Shown here one piece after another: positions 10,685 to 26,372 of a stretch of 64,000 bases of DNA; position 1 is the stretch's first letter, and each line of letters opens with the position of its first letter. The DNA is from Chalciporus piperatus (Eukaryota; Basidiomycota; Agaricomycetes; Boletales; Boletaceae), in assembly GCA_038093975.1 (NCBI GenBank), contig JBBPTG010000094.1, positions 1 through 64,000 of the forward strand. Reading direction: 5' to 3'. The notes beneath the pieces were generated by a model, which ran no database searches, was not told the origin of the DNA, and worked only from the letters and a program-made list of their open reading frames with translations. The translations under genes and the position numbers were made by a program.

Positions 10685-13304
10685 TCATGCGTCGTCGAAT
10701 AGCGAAATCGGTCGTTGAAGGGGTGCAGGGGACTGTGTGCTCGCATCATCGTCTGGATCCCACCCATTCTCCCGCTGGCGTTCATAGTCTCTCTCGGTAT
10801 CTCGTTTCCTAGCTTTGTCCCCATATCCTTCTGCGTTTTTGAGACTATCCTTACGCCGCCTATGTGACGTCTGCGGACGGACGGGGGGTGCAGGATACGT
10901 CACATTTGGAGGGACGGGTGCTGCCTCGTACCTCTCGCCTGCACGACTCACTGAACCGCTCCGCGTGCGGTCATTTGAATGGGCATAGATGTGCAACGCT
11001 CTAGGATTCTCCTTCTCGGGTCGACTTGTCGTTCCCTGTGTATGCGGAACAGATCCGGTTGGCCATGGATTCGACACAGAACGTTGCCCGTGGTCGTACG
11101 TGTTTTGTTGCTGCTGGCGCTGTGCTGGTGCCGGTGGTTGATGCTGGTGCCGGTCTTCTGCAGGTTGAGGTAACGGTCGATTTGCAGATTCAGGACTCAA
11201 GAGATCCGGCTGTGCCGCGATTGTAGCCGATGGAGATACGCTTGACTCAGGTTCAGACTAATGTTTGCTGAATGAGCGGGCGAGCGAATGACGAAGGGCA
11301 AAAAATGGCACTCACTGGCGACTCAACGATGATGTTTGGGATGGTGCTACTTGACTCCGGTCGTTGACGGGACCGCTGACGGAGGTATTCGAATGGTTGC
11401 CGGGCCCGCGCATGAACTGCCTCCTCTTCCTCAGGGACGTGTTGTTGAGTTGTGGTCGACTCCATCGGAACAGGTGTCGAAGATTGCGCCCCGACGTCCC
11501 CAAGGGGCGATGGAGTCACGATGTCCCGCGGTCGGTAATAATAATTCAGAGGATAATGCTGGCGAGGAGGCGCAGATGAGGTCTTCCAGCATGACGGAAA
11601 ACCAGATATTAGCATCAAGTTCCAGTTTCGTGATGAAGAAAGAGCACACGCACGAAAGGACGAGGTGGATTCCTCGATGGAGTTGCTGTCGACACGACAT
11701 CCGGATCTGCGCGCCATTGTTCGACTATGCTCTCCGCCTCAGTTTGGTTAGAGCTGCTCGAGTGTCTACGCTCCTGATCTCGGTGGTCGTTACGGGATGT
11801 GGAAGCCCTGGAGGGCTCGCTCCCACTTCGATCTCTCCCAGGATGTATCTCGTTTCGCAATGAACTTCCAGGTCGCTTGTTTACCAAGTCATATTGCGAG
11901 ATATGCGTGGAAGTACGAGATACAACCGAGGGAGTGCGAGGGCGTGGAACAGGGACGGCATCAGATGGCGGATATGCAAAGTCGCGCGATCGGATAGGCG
12001 GTAACGAGCTCGACTCTGGCTGATGGGTAGGCCGGCCTCCATGCGTCGCGGTTGTCACGGTACTGGGTGAAGCCGGTACCGGCTGCTGCAATTCGTGAGG
12101 TGGTCGAACACGGGTGTAGGAGGTACGAGAATCAGCTCTTGGGATCCAGCCATCAGGAGAAGTGTTGAGCGGGTGGCTAGGTATGATGGGACTAGGGCGA
12201 ATGGGGATTGGGTGGATTGTCTCTGGTTCATCAGCTTCCTGAGGTGGGGAGGGCGCACGGAATTCACGATACGGGGCGCGAGTGGGCGCTACAAGTGTTG
12301 GGGTTGGGACATAGAGCGGTGGGGCATGTGGAACAGTGTCATACGTACGGTCGGGAGGCGCCGATTCAGAGCGCATTCTGTGATCAGTGTGGGTACAATG
12401 GATGTGTCACAACAACGAACGTACGTACGATTGCTGTCGACCTGATGCACTTGAACGTAATGGGACTGGTGGTCGTTGATCGTGATGTTCTTCCTGCTCG
12501 ATAGCATCGTCGTCGTTTTCACGAACGATGTCGTCGATGTCGTCTTCCTCTAGGGGGAAAACGCGTGTATGAAATCGGTCCGATGGCCCACCTGTGATCC
12601 GCCGTCCCCTACCTTCGTCGTAGCCTACCCTGCGACCGATGGACAAACCCTCCCTATACCCCGATCTGCGGCCCTCTTCACGTGCAAGCATTACTAGTTT
12701 CTCTTCCTGCAGCTTTCGTGCTTTCGTTCGAGCTCTTGCAGCTTCGGATTCCGCCTCATTCCGTTGGGCAGATACTTGATTGATGATATCTTGTGCCCGA
12801 AAGATCTCCTTTTGTGCATTCTCGAGCTGCAACTTGTACAATCTAAGCTCCTCCCTGAGTCTTGCTGATTCTTGTTCTGCACGCTCGCGAGCTTCTGTGG
12901 CGATCCGTAGGCGGTTGAAATAATCGAGGGCACGACGTTCTGCGGCGCTCGCACGGGTCGACTCTGCTTCGAGACGTTCGGAGGTGATGAGAAAGTTAGC
13001 ATGGATTTCTCTGACTTCTTCGTCCCGAGCGATTAACCGAGCTAGGAAGTGGCTGCTGGTGCCATCTGCAGGCGTGCGCGAGCGATGACGTGATGCAGAT
13101 TTGGGACGCTGTTGGGCGTGGAAGAGGCTGGGTTTTCCCGAGGAAGGTGAAGATTGGCCAGAGTCGACGTCAATGGGATGCTCATGGGCAATTGTAGCCC
13201 TACAAGTCCCGAAGCAAGTATCTAATGAATATCGAGCTATGACGCTAGGGGCAAGAAGGACAGTACCTGTGTTCGTCGTCAAAATCACCGGGCAACATCG
13301 GCAT
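10685..13304 (-). CDS. Coiled-coil, low-complexity hypothetical protein
   Basis: The function is unknown. The ATG at 13304 starts MPMLPGDFDDEH, which splices through a 67-nt intron (13200-13266) to a long exon. That exon holds a predicted coiled coil of about 130 residues, rich in Ala, Glu, Arg and Leu (around 12700-13000), followed by an acidic patch. Further exons to 10685 encode long Pro/Ser/Arg-rich disordered sequence with Gln runs (RQQQQN). Internal introns near 12376-12440, 11590-11650 and 11240-11310 join in phase. The total is roughly 750 residues. The order coiled coil then disordered tail suggests a scaffold or cytoskeleton-linked protein, but that is only inference. It is divergent from the SRPK kinase gene. 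Confidence 0.7.
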
Positions 13305-16970
<3,666 letters not shown>

Positions 16971-19900
16971 CCGTATCCTCGCCATCGACTTCCCCGTTAC
17001 TCACATTCCTGTCTGTTGATTAGAGTGGGTTGCGTCTCATCTTTGCCTTTTACCCATACATTACACGTCTTGTGCCGATCTGATGCCCCTGCAGCATAGC
17101 CATCTCGTTGCCGTGCTCTCCTCCTTCTGTTAATAGAACGATCGCTGCCGCCTGTCTTGTTTGTTCGTTTCTTCCCATCTCTCCTAGTAGATGTATACCA
17201 GAGAACGCAGCTAGAACTACCACCCTGGACTTGGTTGTTGTTAAAGTGCGTTGTTGTTACAGCCTTGTAATGGCGATCGTGTCGTTCGTATCCGTTTCCG
17301 AGATGAATATAACTTGTACTAGTCGTCTCTACTTTTCCATGGATTTCGTGGATTGAGAGGGAGGATTCATGTGGTACCGGTGATGATGTAAGGTGCGTAT
17401 GCGCTATAACTTCTGGTACTCGATTCGGAGCTATCGGCGATATGTAGCGGAACCGCGCCGTCACCGACGTCGCTCTCAGTACATATCAACTTGTTGTCCA
17501 CTCACCTTCCACTGGCACTTCCGTTCGGGCTCTCTCAATACGTGACGACTTTGGGGATTACCTATTCAAAAACAACAACGCTAGGCAGATCCAGGGTTAG
17601 TAAGAAGGACCGCCTTTCTAGCCCCCTGAACGGGTGCATAGTTTGAAGTACTTGCATCTCGGCTGGTTCCTGCACGGAGAGAAAACGAACGAACGGTCGG
17701 TAAGTGCCAGTGGGTACGAACTTATCAAGCCCCTGATCACCAGTCGAGTAACAAAATCCAGAACACGCGCATACAGGCGGTACCTATAGTCACGATCAAG
17801 AGCAGCACTTCTGGTCCGAGAAACCAACGCCAACGAATTTGGGTGATTGACAGGTTTGCGCCTCGCGAGCTATGGCTCACTTATCTCTACGGGGATATGT
17901 ATCTTACACATGGCTGGTACGCTAGTAAGGCTTACGCCCAAGAGCTCCTGTCGGCAACAAAGTACCAAGTACAATGTCACTGGTAAGCCTCGTCATCTTA
18001 TCCGACTCACACGGGATTCGTGTCATCTTCACCTGCCTAGTAGTGAAGCACTGGGTAGCGCGGCCATCAGGGATTGAAGCAATGCGCCACGCCAAGACAT
18101 TACTGATGAGTTGTTTGAATCATGGTGCTTCGTGGTGTGGTCTAGACTCCTTCCTCATTCCGATCCGAGTTCTGAAACTCAGCTAATGACCTAATATATG
18201 GAGACAGAACGGGCAATTAATATTCTTTTTAGTGGCAGGTTCATGGTCTGGTCAATGCCCCGCGCCTGTGGCAGTTCCATCATTATCCAACCACTTTACC
18301 GACACTTGGGGTAACCTGAAAGAAGGTTGGTGTGAAAGGAGGAAAGGAGGGTGCACCCGAATCGGGCTTGGCCATCAACACCGCTCAAGTTGCGCGTACC
18401 CAAGAGTCTTGACTCTTGGCGATGTTTTTCTCCACGATGTGTGTCCGGTCGAAACAGTGTGCTATCTTCCCAAAGTTTCAATCTTGGACAAAGATTTGAT
18501 ATCGGTGATTGTGTCCCCCGTGTGTGGTCCATGCATGTGCTGATCTTGGTTCGTGTCACTTGATTGCTACCGCTTGTCATGGATTGGATATACAAAAAAT
18601 ACTCCGCACGATACATCCCCTCGCTGCGCTTTCTGCGACATGGTTGAACATGTGCATGGTCCCTGTATACGCCACCTTTATAAGGATCGCCATCACCAAC
18701 ATTTCCCATCACCGACTATAAGGACTTTCCTTCCGCTGGCAGCTTCGTATTTGTTCAGTGGTCGAGATAACAGCTTCTCAAACGAGCCTCCGCATCCAGA
18801 CAGAAGGTACACGAATCAGCCGCCCGTTGCCCTCATGATAGTGACATAAAAGATAACAGGTAGATTTGGAGTCCCGACCATGCACATGGTGGGTAATAGG
18901 TATAGTCCTGCTCACGCGGTAAGGTTACATTTCTCTTCGCGTGAACGGATCAAACGGTGCGAGCTACTTCGTTCCACTCTCGCAGTTGCCTTGCAAACCT
19001 CTCTCGCAAGTGGCCTATGTAGCGCACGCTTTACCCACGAATGAAACTCGTAACTGATCGGCGACTTGAATTTCGGTTCGTGTTCGTGGTCGTCGGTCCC
19101 TAGGTCGGTTTAAGCAATCATGGGGATTCGCGGAGTGATGTCTTGGGGGAAGGGCCCGAAAGGCGGCGCGTTCTCCAGTATTCTCGATACGAAGTTTCCG
19201 ACAGCTTGGCGATGTTACGGCGACGTTGATCCTCGTTGATCGCATCCAAAAAAAAAAAAAAAAAAAAAAGAAACAAAAAACCACACAACACATAAGACCG
19301 CTTTTGAATCAGCGGCGGCCGTGTATGCAGCGCTTTCTCAATTCGCAAAGCGAATTCGAAATCCATCGAAATGCATGAATTGGCGGTACACAGTAACTAC
19401 ACAAGTGCCAGCGCCGAACTGCCATCCGGGATATGAGCGTTGACAACCTCCGTGCGTTCCTTCATTTTATCAGGAACGGGTTAAGGGGTCTGGAAGCATT
19501 CTCAACAGGCACGCGTGCACTGTGCGATTTGAACGATCTTGAACGATGGCAGGTTTAACGCCACAGGTCCCACCGCATGCAGTTCCAGCCGTATCTGACC
19601 GCCGTGACCGTCTAGACTTTAGAAGAGTAGCTCAGGGTAGCTCTGGTACGACTTGAATCCACGCGATATTTGGGAATGAGTGCAAGGATTCAGCTATATT
19701 CATCCAAAGATATGCGAAAAACTGCTCGCTAATTCACACTCCTGCCAGGCTACGAGTTGCCTCGCCATTGTGGACACCATCTACTTAGTGAGTTGCTGGC
19801 AGACTCGCGGGTAACGTTTCGCAAGGGGTTAACTAAGTGATCATCTTCCAGGAACCAAATGAAGCTGTGCCTCAGCGCTCAGCTTTGGCCGATACTTTTC

Positions 19901-21248
19901 GTAACGTCCTGATCGACCGTCCATCATGTGTACATATTCTGCCATGTACATCTCGAGATCAAGGCTACGCAAACCTTGAAGGGTAATCCGTGCCTCACGG
20001 AAAGCGGGCAAGGCACAGTGCGCTCCGAAGGTTATTCATCCCTGTCGTTTTCACCATCCGTACTCTGTGAACAACGACGGATGAGAGCCGAAGCCGAGGG
20101 TCATGAGGGGGTCTTTACGAGTTCTGACCTTCCACATTGGGACCACGTCAGTGTCTCAGGCGCGGTATTCCGAAGAGCCGAAAATCACGCTGTCTTGTCT
20201 TCTGAGTTGTATTTTTGATGGGATGAAATGCTTGGGTCGTTCGCGTTGAACTTGAGACTGCGGGCTGTTTTGCCGCGTGAGTAATGTCTTGCCTGTTTTT
20301 GGAACGATGTCACGTCCCGTGATACGATTGTGGAGAAATCCCCGGGGGTGTAAAAGCAACAACGCAGGGATCCACGTAAATGGACACCATAAGGACAGCA
20401 TGCCTACACCTACCTAAAATGTAAGGTTGAACTGCTTGGTGAGTTGCGGACGCCATCAAGCATGGCGTGTATGAGCTTGTGCACGCGTGGTAACTTCGGA
20501 GGGTGATGGACCACCACATGTGACGTCGGATCACAAGTGCAGCGGACGGTACGAGACTGGGGGAAGCGGGACATATGTGGGACGGTGATGTTGATGGATG
20601 ATGACATGGACAGTCCTGTGGGCTAAACGAACTTCCGTCAGCATGTTTGACAGAAAAACAACGTGACCGATTGGGCAGGGGACGTGACATGTTCTACAGA
20701 CGGAGTGAAGGGAGGAAGGCTTGGTTAGTTGGTGATGTGGCGAAGGCTGAGTACTTGATGCGATGCGCTCCCGAATTGGAGGGAAGCGAGTACTGGCAGT
20801 GTCTACGGGATATAAGTGTTATCAGCCCATGCATTGAGAGATGATATGACACGCCGTTGATCATGTGGAATTGCGCGTAGATACAGGGAAAATAGTAGAC
20901 CACGGGATGATCAGAAACCGAACGGATGATCTGCTGGATACACAGCCACCTTGGGCGTGGGCTGTTGTGATTGGACAGAAAAGGGAATGGCAAGTCTGGA
21001 CCTTGCAGTGACAGGTCGCCGTGGGGGTCTTTGGGGGGGTCTCGACTGTGATAAGCGTGGCAGCTGCCAGTTACGGCGTGACAATGTCACCGGTGCCGTA
21101 GTTCGGCGGGGCTGTTCCTGAACCAGACGGTCGGACCAATTCCAAGTCCGCTGAGCGCGGTGCCTTAATTGAGAGTTGAGTCGCAAACCTTTTCAGTGGT
21201 GATTTCAGGCACCCTTTTAGAAGTTTTGTTCCTCTTTTCTTGCTCGCC
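16971..21248. other. 4.3-kb gene-poor region
   Basis: No ORF or spliced model here looks like a protein on either strand. The left part is the 3' flank of the kinase gene. Visible structure is limited to a 22-base poly-A tract at about 19248-19269 and a 14-bp inverted repeat (acatgtgcatggtc near 18648 and its complement near 18877). It may hold decayed transposon sequence, long leaders, or unrecognised non-coding RNA. The right end is the promoter and leader of the zinc-finger gene. Confidence 0.5.
19248..19269. repeat. Poly-A tract (about 22 A)
   Basis: An uninterrupted A-run followed by gaaacaaaaaacc. It could be a simple repeat or the tail of an old retroposed sequence. No target-site duplication is obvious by eye. 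Confidence 0.7.
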
Positions 21249-23340
21249 ATGGAGGACTCAAAATCTTCCCCCGTCGACGGAAACGCCGTCGAACACATCT
21301 CCCAAAATCAAAACTCTTCTCCTCCTCCTCTCGATCCACAATCAAATTTAATATCAACAGGCTCTCCCTCTTCTGACATGGCTACCCTCGTCGCAGCCAA
21401 CAATCATGCCCTTCTTCCCGCCACAAATTCTCCAACAGGTGTCGGTAAACGTTACCGCCCTGCCCCTGCAAAGACTTTCCAATGCAGAGGCTACGGTGAA
21501 TGTCGTATGGTCTTCAGCAGAAGTGAACACTTGGCCAGGCACATTAGGTAGGTCCCAGGCACTTATCCCCGTTTCCCCCGCTAGATCTCTTTTATCTCCG
21601 TCCAGGAAACATACCGGCGAGCGTCCTTTTACTTGTCATTGCTCTAAGCAATTCTCTCGCCTCGATAACCTCCGTCAACATGCCCAGACCGTTCACGCCG
21701 ATAAGCAGGATCAAAACGAGCGCATGATGCGCGACCTCACTTCTCTCCATGCCTCCATGGCCGCCGCTAATAAAGTAGGCCAATCCAGAGGCAAAAGGGG
21801 ACAGGGTGCTCTCAATGTCGGAGCCGCCATTGCAGCATCGTCTGAGGATACCGCAATGCACTCCCTAGATCAGGTCAAAGAAGAGGACATCTCCCCCACC
21901 TCGATTCCAATGCATCAACGTCCGGGAACGAGTACGGGATACGAAGCTGGTGAGAGCGTTATGTATGGAGACAACTGGAATACCGATGTCGACCGTGGTG
22001 ATTCGCGTCCTCCCAACAACCATTCCTTTCGTGACTCCAGCCAGTCCTTTCGTGCCCCCCCAGCATCAAATACATCCTCATTCTACGGGCAGCAGCAGTC
22101 GCAGTCCTTTCTCTCCTTCTCCTCCAACGCATTCAACTTCGGCCTCCCCTCACGAGATGGTCGCCCCGGATCTAGCAGCAGCCGTCCACCCACTGCCGGG
22201 GGTCCCGACTCACATACTCGAACGCTCCCGCCCCTCGCAGCAGTCGTCTCCGCGACAATCCCCCCTCCATCCTCCCAACCGTTCCCCCTCCCACCACAAT
22301 CCACACAACACATATTTCCCCTACCAGGGTCAGCTGCATTCCGACGACCTGCAACCGCAAATCGCCCAGGGACAGCTCCCGCATCATACTTCGCCGCAAA
22401 GCCTGCTTACGCTGGAGGGCCTGGATTGGTCCATCAACCAGAACTATCCATTCCAATCTATGGACGTAGCAGCGAATTGGCAGCGGCAGCAGCCACAGCA
22501 GCAGCTTACCAACACAACCCATACGAGGCAGATCCACCATCCCCAACAGCAGGTTCATACGACTCACCGTTTTCCTTCCACCCACCGGCACTCACCGAAT
22601 CAGCAACATTTGTCGGGTCCTTCGAACCATCACCATCCAACAACCCTCGCAAGCGACCGTTCTCAGGAATCGATGGTCCCCAGGATGAGGGACCACGTCG
22701 AGAGCCAAGCGGTGGGTTTTCCGGACATGGGGAATACGAATACGGGACAGAGTCACGCCCTCAGTCTCGACGGCTCTCCGTCTTGGAACTCTGCAATGAC
22801 CCCGATGCAGATGTCGGAGTTCGATCATTTTTACCGGGGGCAGCCGGATCAACTTCACGGCCAACTACCTCCTCTGGACTCGTCTCATCCGCATCTGCCC
22901 TCGCACTCGTCGATCGGACTCCACTCTCCAGCCAATCATTACTCCCAGGAGCTCAGCCGCCAACAGCTTCATCAATTGCGTCAGCAACATATTCGTCTGG
23001 AGCAGGCCCGGCGACACTCGGTGGAGGGCGACTATCTCCAGCACTTCGGCGGGACGCTCCATCCCCATCAGCAACAGCAGCTGCATCCCAATTTCTTGCC
23101 ACTCACCGAGGACACTTCTCGCCTTCACCTTTATCAGACGCATCGCGGAGCCCACGATCCCAATCAAGCACCGCTGCCCTCGCCGCCGTTGCTCGATCAG
23201 TCAGCATACACTCAAACCCGTCATCCCCATCCACAAATGCAGCGACCCCCACATTACCTCGCCGAGGGGATCCCCAACACGAAGTACGATCACCAGTCGC
23301 TGCGTCGTACTCCCCCACTGCACTTGGAATGAAAGTATGA
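21249..23340 (+). CDS. C2H2 zinc-finger transcription factor
   Basis: Two exons (21249-21547, 21606-23340; 58-nt intron) give 677 residues. Two adjacent fingers span the splice junction. Finger 1 runs from FQCRGYGEC to HIRKH with recognition helix RSEHLAR. Finger 2 runs from FTCHCSKQF to HAQTVH with helix RLDNLRQ. This helix pair is like that of Msn2/4-type factors, which bind AGGGG stress elements, so a similar target is a reasonable inference. The rest is long, Ser/Pro-rich disorder with a basic patch ([10 protein letters not shown]) and a short motif [11 protein letters not shown] that I recall from fungal factors of this type. The frame is open to the stop at 23340. A second long frame overlaps the 3' two thirds and is listed separately. 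Confidence 0.9.
21950..23332 (+). CDS. Overlapping +1-shifted ORF inside the zinc-finger gene (460 codons)
   Basis: Entirely inside exon 2 of the zinc-finger gene, another frame on the same strand stays open for 460 codons (first ATG at 21965) and stops eight bases before the host stop. The product would be rich in His, Gln, Pro and Ser, with runs such as RQQPQQQ and HPHQQQQ. It also has less repetitive segments such as [17 protein letters not shown]. It has no start context or splice site that I can firmly link to it. GC-rich, proline-rich coding DNA often leaves other frames open by chance, so this may be an artefact. The zinc-finger frame is favoured as the main product. Confidence 0.2.
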   Translation: MRALCMETTGIPMSTVVIRVLPTTIPFVTPASPFVPPQHQIHPHSTGSSSRSPFSPSPPTHSTSASPHEMVAPDLAAAVHPLPGVPTHILERSRPSQQSSPRQSPLHPPNRSPSHHNPHNTYFPYQGQLHSDDLQPQIAQGQLPHHTSPQSLLTLEGLDWSINQNYPFQSMDVAANWQRQQPQQQLTNTTHTRQIHHPQQQVHTTHRFPSTHRHSPNQQHLSGPSNHHHPTTLASDRSQESMVPRMRDHVESQAVGFPDMGNTNTGQSHALSLDGSPSWNSAMTPMQMSEFDHFYRGQPDQLHGQLPPLDSSHPHLPSHSSIGLHSPANHYSQELSRQQLHQLRQQHIRLEQARRHSVEGDYLQHFGGTLHPHQQQQLHPNFLPLTEDTSRLHLYQTHRGAHDPNQAPLPSPPLLDQSAYTQTRHPHPQMQRPPHYLAEGIPNTKYDHQSLRRTPPLHLE

Positions 23341-24814
23341 AGGTGGAGAATATCCTGTTTAATTCTATATCCAAATTTCTGGTAATTGTGGGTGTGAACA
23401 GTGGTCTCTCTTCCAATGTTGTTGTGTTTTCATCTCGTTTCATTCGTGTTATTGACGTACGGTTCATGCTTGGCCAGTGCGACGTTCCTCTTCCGCGCAA
23501 GTTTTCGCTCTTCGCTTCCGTATACCATATCGTTTAATTTGTCACCCTGTACTGTGCATAACGATTTACTACCCCCTCGATCGCCTTGCTTCCGGAGCAA
23601 ATTTCTTCTTCTTTTGGTGTAGTCTGACAATACGATAGTGTCTTACTATCACTCTAATTTCTTGTGAATCAAAATGCATACTGAATGATGAATTAAACCC
23701 TTAATTTAGCGGACGGATAGGATCGTCGACCTGCCCGCGTGTTAGAGTATTTTTTTCGACCGTGGATCAGAAATACTTTATTATACTGACACCTGCCTGT
23801 CTGAGCTTTCGTGACGAGCCTGAAATTGAACGATCCTCCAAGTACAGGTCAATGCAATTCACAATGACGGTGAGAGCCCGCGCTCACAAACAAAAAAATA
23901 CGATGGGCCTACCGACGAGATGTCGAGTTCTCCACTTTATGCCACCACCTCGTTGGATGTCCCCATACCTGAGTGTCGCTGGCGGGATTCAAACGATCTT
24001 AAAGTCCCCATCGGGGGCTCATGGAGATCTTCTTTCAAGTCGTGGCCAACTCGTGAGTTATTGGGGGAAATACTATCACCTACCCCCGAACCGGCGCCTA
24101 CGTTTCGGCACTCCCTATTACTCACTAGTTACTACCAAGCGAAAAGTGGCTAGGTGCCAGTTCGGGAATAGGGTGATAGTAGAATCGACTCACGGAAAAT
24201 TCCTCAGGCTCTTGGGTCTAGATTCTAGAGCGGTCAGAATGTTTCGCCCGGATGTCCGAGTCGAAGCGAGTACTTATGTCCTTATTGTAGCATTGGATTT
24301 GAGAACAGTCTGGGCGTTTTCCCGCGGAGCAATTCCATCAGAAGAACTTGGGGTCCGCACCGAGCGCTTTTGGTTTTCGCCTTCGAAGAGGCTTCCTTTT
24401 GGAATGGCTGGAGATCGGTGTTCCGTGGTTGTTTGCAATGAATGACAGTCAAGGGGGTGGGAGGTTACCTAGAAATGTGTATCTCGTACTTACCGTCCAA
24501 CAAATTTCGGGGAAGAAGCTCGAGCGCTATAATAGGGGTTAGTTGTTCCACCGGTGACGTACTGACCAATTGTGGAAGCAAGCAGACGCGCGCAAAATTC
24601 AAGTTACATGTAGATAGTCTTCGCGTCTGAGAAAGATAGAGCTCCGAAGCCTTGGATGCTTGGAGGTATGAGAGGGAACTCCACTCCGAGAAAATCAGAG
24701 GGATTTCTGACATACTTGATTTGGAAAGATGATAAACAAGAACAAAGCTTACAGCAACGAAAATTCGCACATACTCGTTGCACGCTAGATCATCGCGGTA
24801 GGCACAAAATCGCC
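23341..24814. other. Intergenic region with an imperfect inverted repeat
   Basis: Holds the 3' flank of the zinc-finger gene and the RPF2 promoter. A 227-codon ORF at 23762-24445 runs across it but shows no recognisable motif, and I do not accept it. The clearest structure is the hairpin at 24071-24181. Confidence 0.5.
24071..24181. repeat. Imperfect inverted repeat / potential hairpin
   Basis: The left arm 24071-24102 begins tactatcacc and ends ggcgccta(cg). The right arm 24151-24181 is its reverse complement at about 26 of 31 positions. The arms are separated by a loop of about 48 nt. Most mismatches are transitions. This could be a foldback-element relic or a structured transcript segment. 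Confidence 0.65.
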
Positions 24815-26026
24815 ATGCTGCGCACGATGTGAGTGGGAGGCTCCATCCTCACATGCCGACACTGAGATTGTTGCTCCAGAAAGCCAAGGAACGCCCGGTC
24901 GAAAAGAGCTCTCGAGGCTCGGGAATCAAAAGAAATCGAGGATGCACGGACTGCGATATTTGTGCGTGGAACACATACGGGTGAGGTTGTCGGGAATGTT
25001 ATGAAAGAATTGGTACGTGAAATGCATTGCTCATCTCCCCTTCTCGGATTGGGTGATGTCTCATATGTCTAGCATAGATGGCACTGAAGAGACCTCACGC
25101 GATCTCATTCTCGAAGAAGAATGTCATCCGACCTTTCGAGGATGCATCGTCTCTCGAGTTTTGGGCTCAAAAAAATGACGCCTCCCTGTTCGTGGTTGGG
25201 CAATCTACCAAGAAACGCCCAAATGGGCTCGTTATCGCTCGAACTTTCGATTCGAAGGTCTTAGACATGTGTGAACTTGGGGTAGATAAATTTGTGAGCA
25301 TGGCAGAATTCAAGGTGAGGCTTCCCCCTTCCGCAATATGTATTTTCCCATGCATTAATACCCCGTACTTAGACACCAAAGTCGACACCGGGTCACAAGC
25401 CTATGATACATTTCGCTTCCGAGTTATTCGATACGCATCCTCGCTATGTTCAGCTCAAGTCATTGTTGATGGATCTGTTTAACGGAGAAGAAGTCGAATC
25501 GATATGTCTTCCTGGGCTGGAGCATGTGATCAGCGTCACCGTTGCACCATCGCCGCCCCAGCAGACGACTGCCGTCGCACTCGGGGGCACGCAGCAAGAT
25601 GATCCGAAGAATTTACCCAAAGTCCACGTGCGGTCGTATACCATCAAACGGATGCCGTCAGGGACACGGGTTCCTCGGGTCGAGCTAACGGAGATGGGTC
25701 CCTTCCTCGATCTTTCCTTGCGGCGTTGGCAAGAAGCAGATCCGGAGATGTGGAAGGTTGCTATGAAACGACCAAAGTTGAAGAAGCAGGACGTAGAAAA
25801 GGGATTGGGGAAGAGAAAAAAGAACTTGGAGGTGGACGAGATGGGGGACTTGAGGGGACGGGTCCACGTCGCAAAACAAGATCTCAACAAACTCCAAACG
25901 CGGAAGATGAAAGGTTTGAAAGACAGGCCAGATGCCGAAAACGAGAACGAAGCGAGCGGAAGCGAGGACGAAGATGGGGAGGAGGAGGAGTCGCCGCAGC
26001 AGCGGAAAAAACGGAGGCAGGAATGA
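24815..26026 (+). CDS. RPF2: Ribosome biogenesis protein RPF2 (Brix domain)
   Basis: Rpf2 acts with Rrs1 to load 5S RNP (5S rRNA, uL18, uL5) into pre-60S particles in the nucleolus. Four exons (24815-24828, 24880-25012, 25078-25314, 25373-26026) give 345 residues. The first exon is 14 nt and codes for MLRT plus a partial codon. The N-terminus then reads KPRNARSKRALEARE, followed by FVRGTHTGEVV, LMALKRPHAISFSKKN and KSTPGHKPMIHFASELF. These are conserved Rpf2 Brix-domain blocks, including the SYTIKRMPSGTRVPRVEL segment near the domain end. A basic and acidic C-terminal tail follows (ASGSEDEDGEEEE, then KKRRQE). Length fits the family. Confidence 0.95.
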
Positions 26027-26372
26027 GGCTTCGACCAGTTTTCCATGTTCTGTTTAACTTACATCTGTGGTGCATGTACGTATGGCGTGCAATTCATGTC
26101 GGGTTTGCCTTGAAGGATCGATGTCGTGTGGTCCCCTCGTGGACACCTGATTCCCCGCTTACGTAAAGCATATCTCCACGCTGATCAAGTGATGAAAATT
26201 CTGATATTGTTTCCCACCTAGGCGAGCTTTGGGCCCCCGTTGAACGGTTGCTCCAAACGTCCACCAAGCCAGGTAGGTGTCGTCTTAGTTTCCGACGTTC
26301 GACTCGTTCATAACCCTCAGATCCAAGTGAGCTGTCTGTGCGGACCTAGTAAGTCTGCTTTGAGAGACCGCC
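26027..26372. promoter_or_regulatory. Short intergenic region
   Basis: About 350 bases between the RPF2 stop and the next start on the same strand. I see nothing except expected terminator and promoter sequence. Confidence 0.4.

Noticed and set aside
16997..17464. 155-codon frame on the - strand behind the SRPK gene
   Set aside because: Lies in the 3' flank of the kinase gene; low-complexity and without motifs.
19620..19665. tRNA-like string (gtagctcagggtagctctgg followed by acttgaatcc)
   Set aside because: The A-box-like and B-box-like parts are only about 25 nt apart and no acceptor or anticodon stem can be drawn.
23970..24060. Possible minus-strand tRNA (gggattcaaac)
   Set aside because: The would-be T stem (gcggg against cgatc) does not pair and no cloverleaf forms.
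23762..24445. 227-codon frame on the + strand
   Set aside because: Crosses an inverted repeat and has no recognisable domain; codon pattern is not gene-like by eye.
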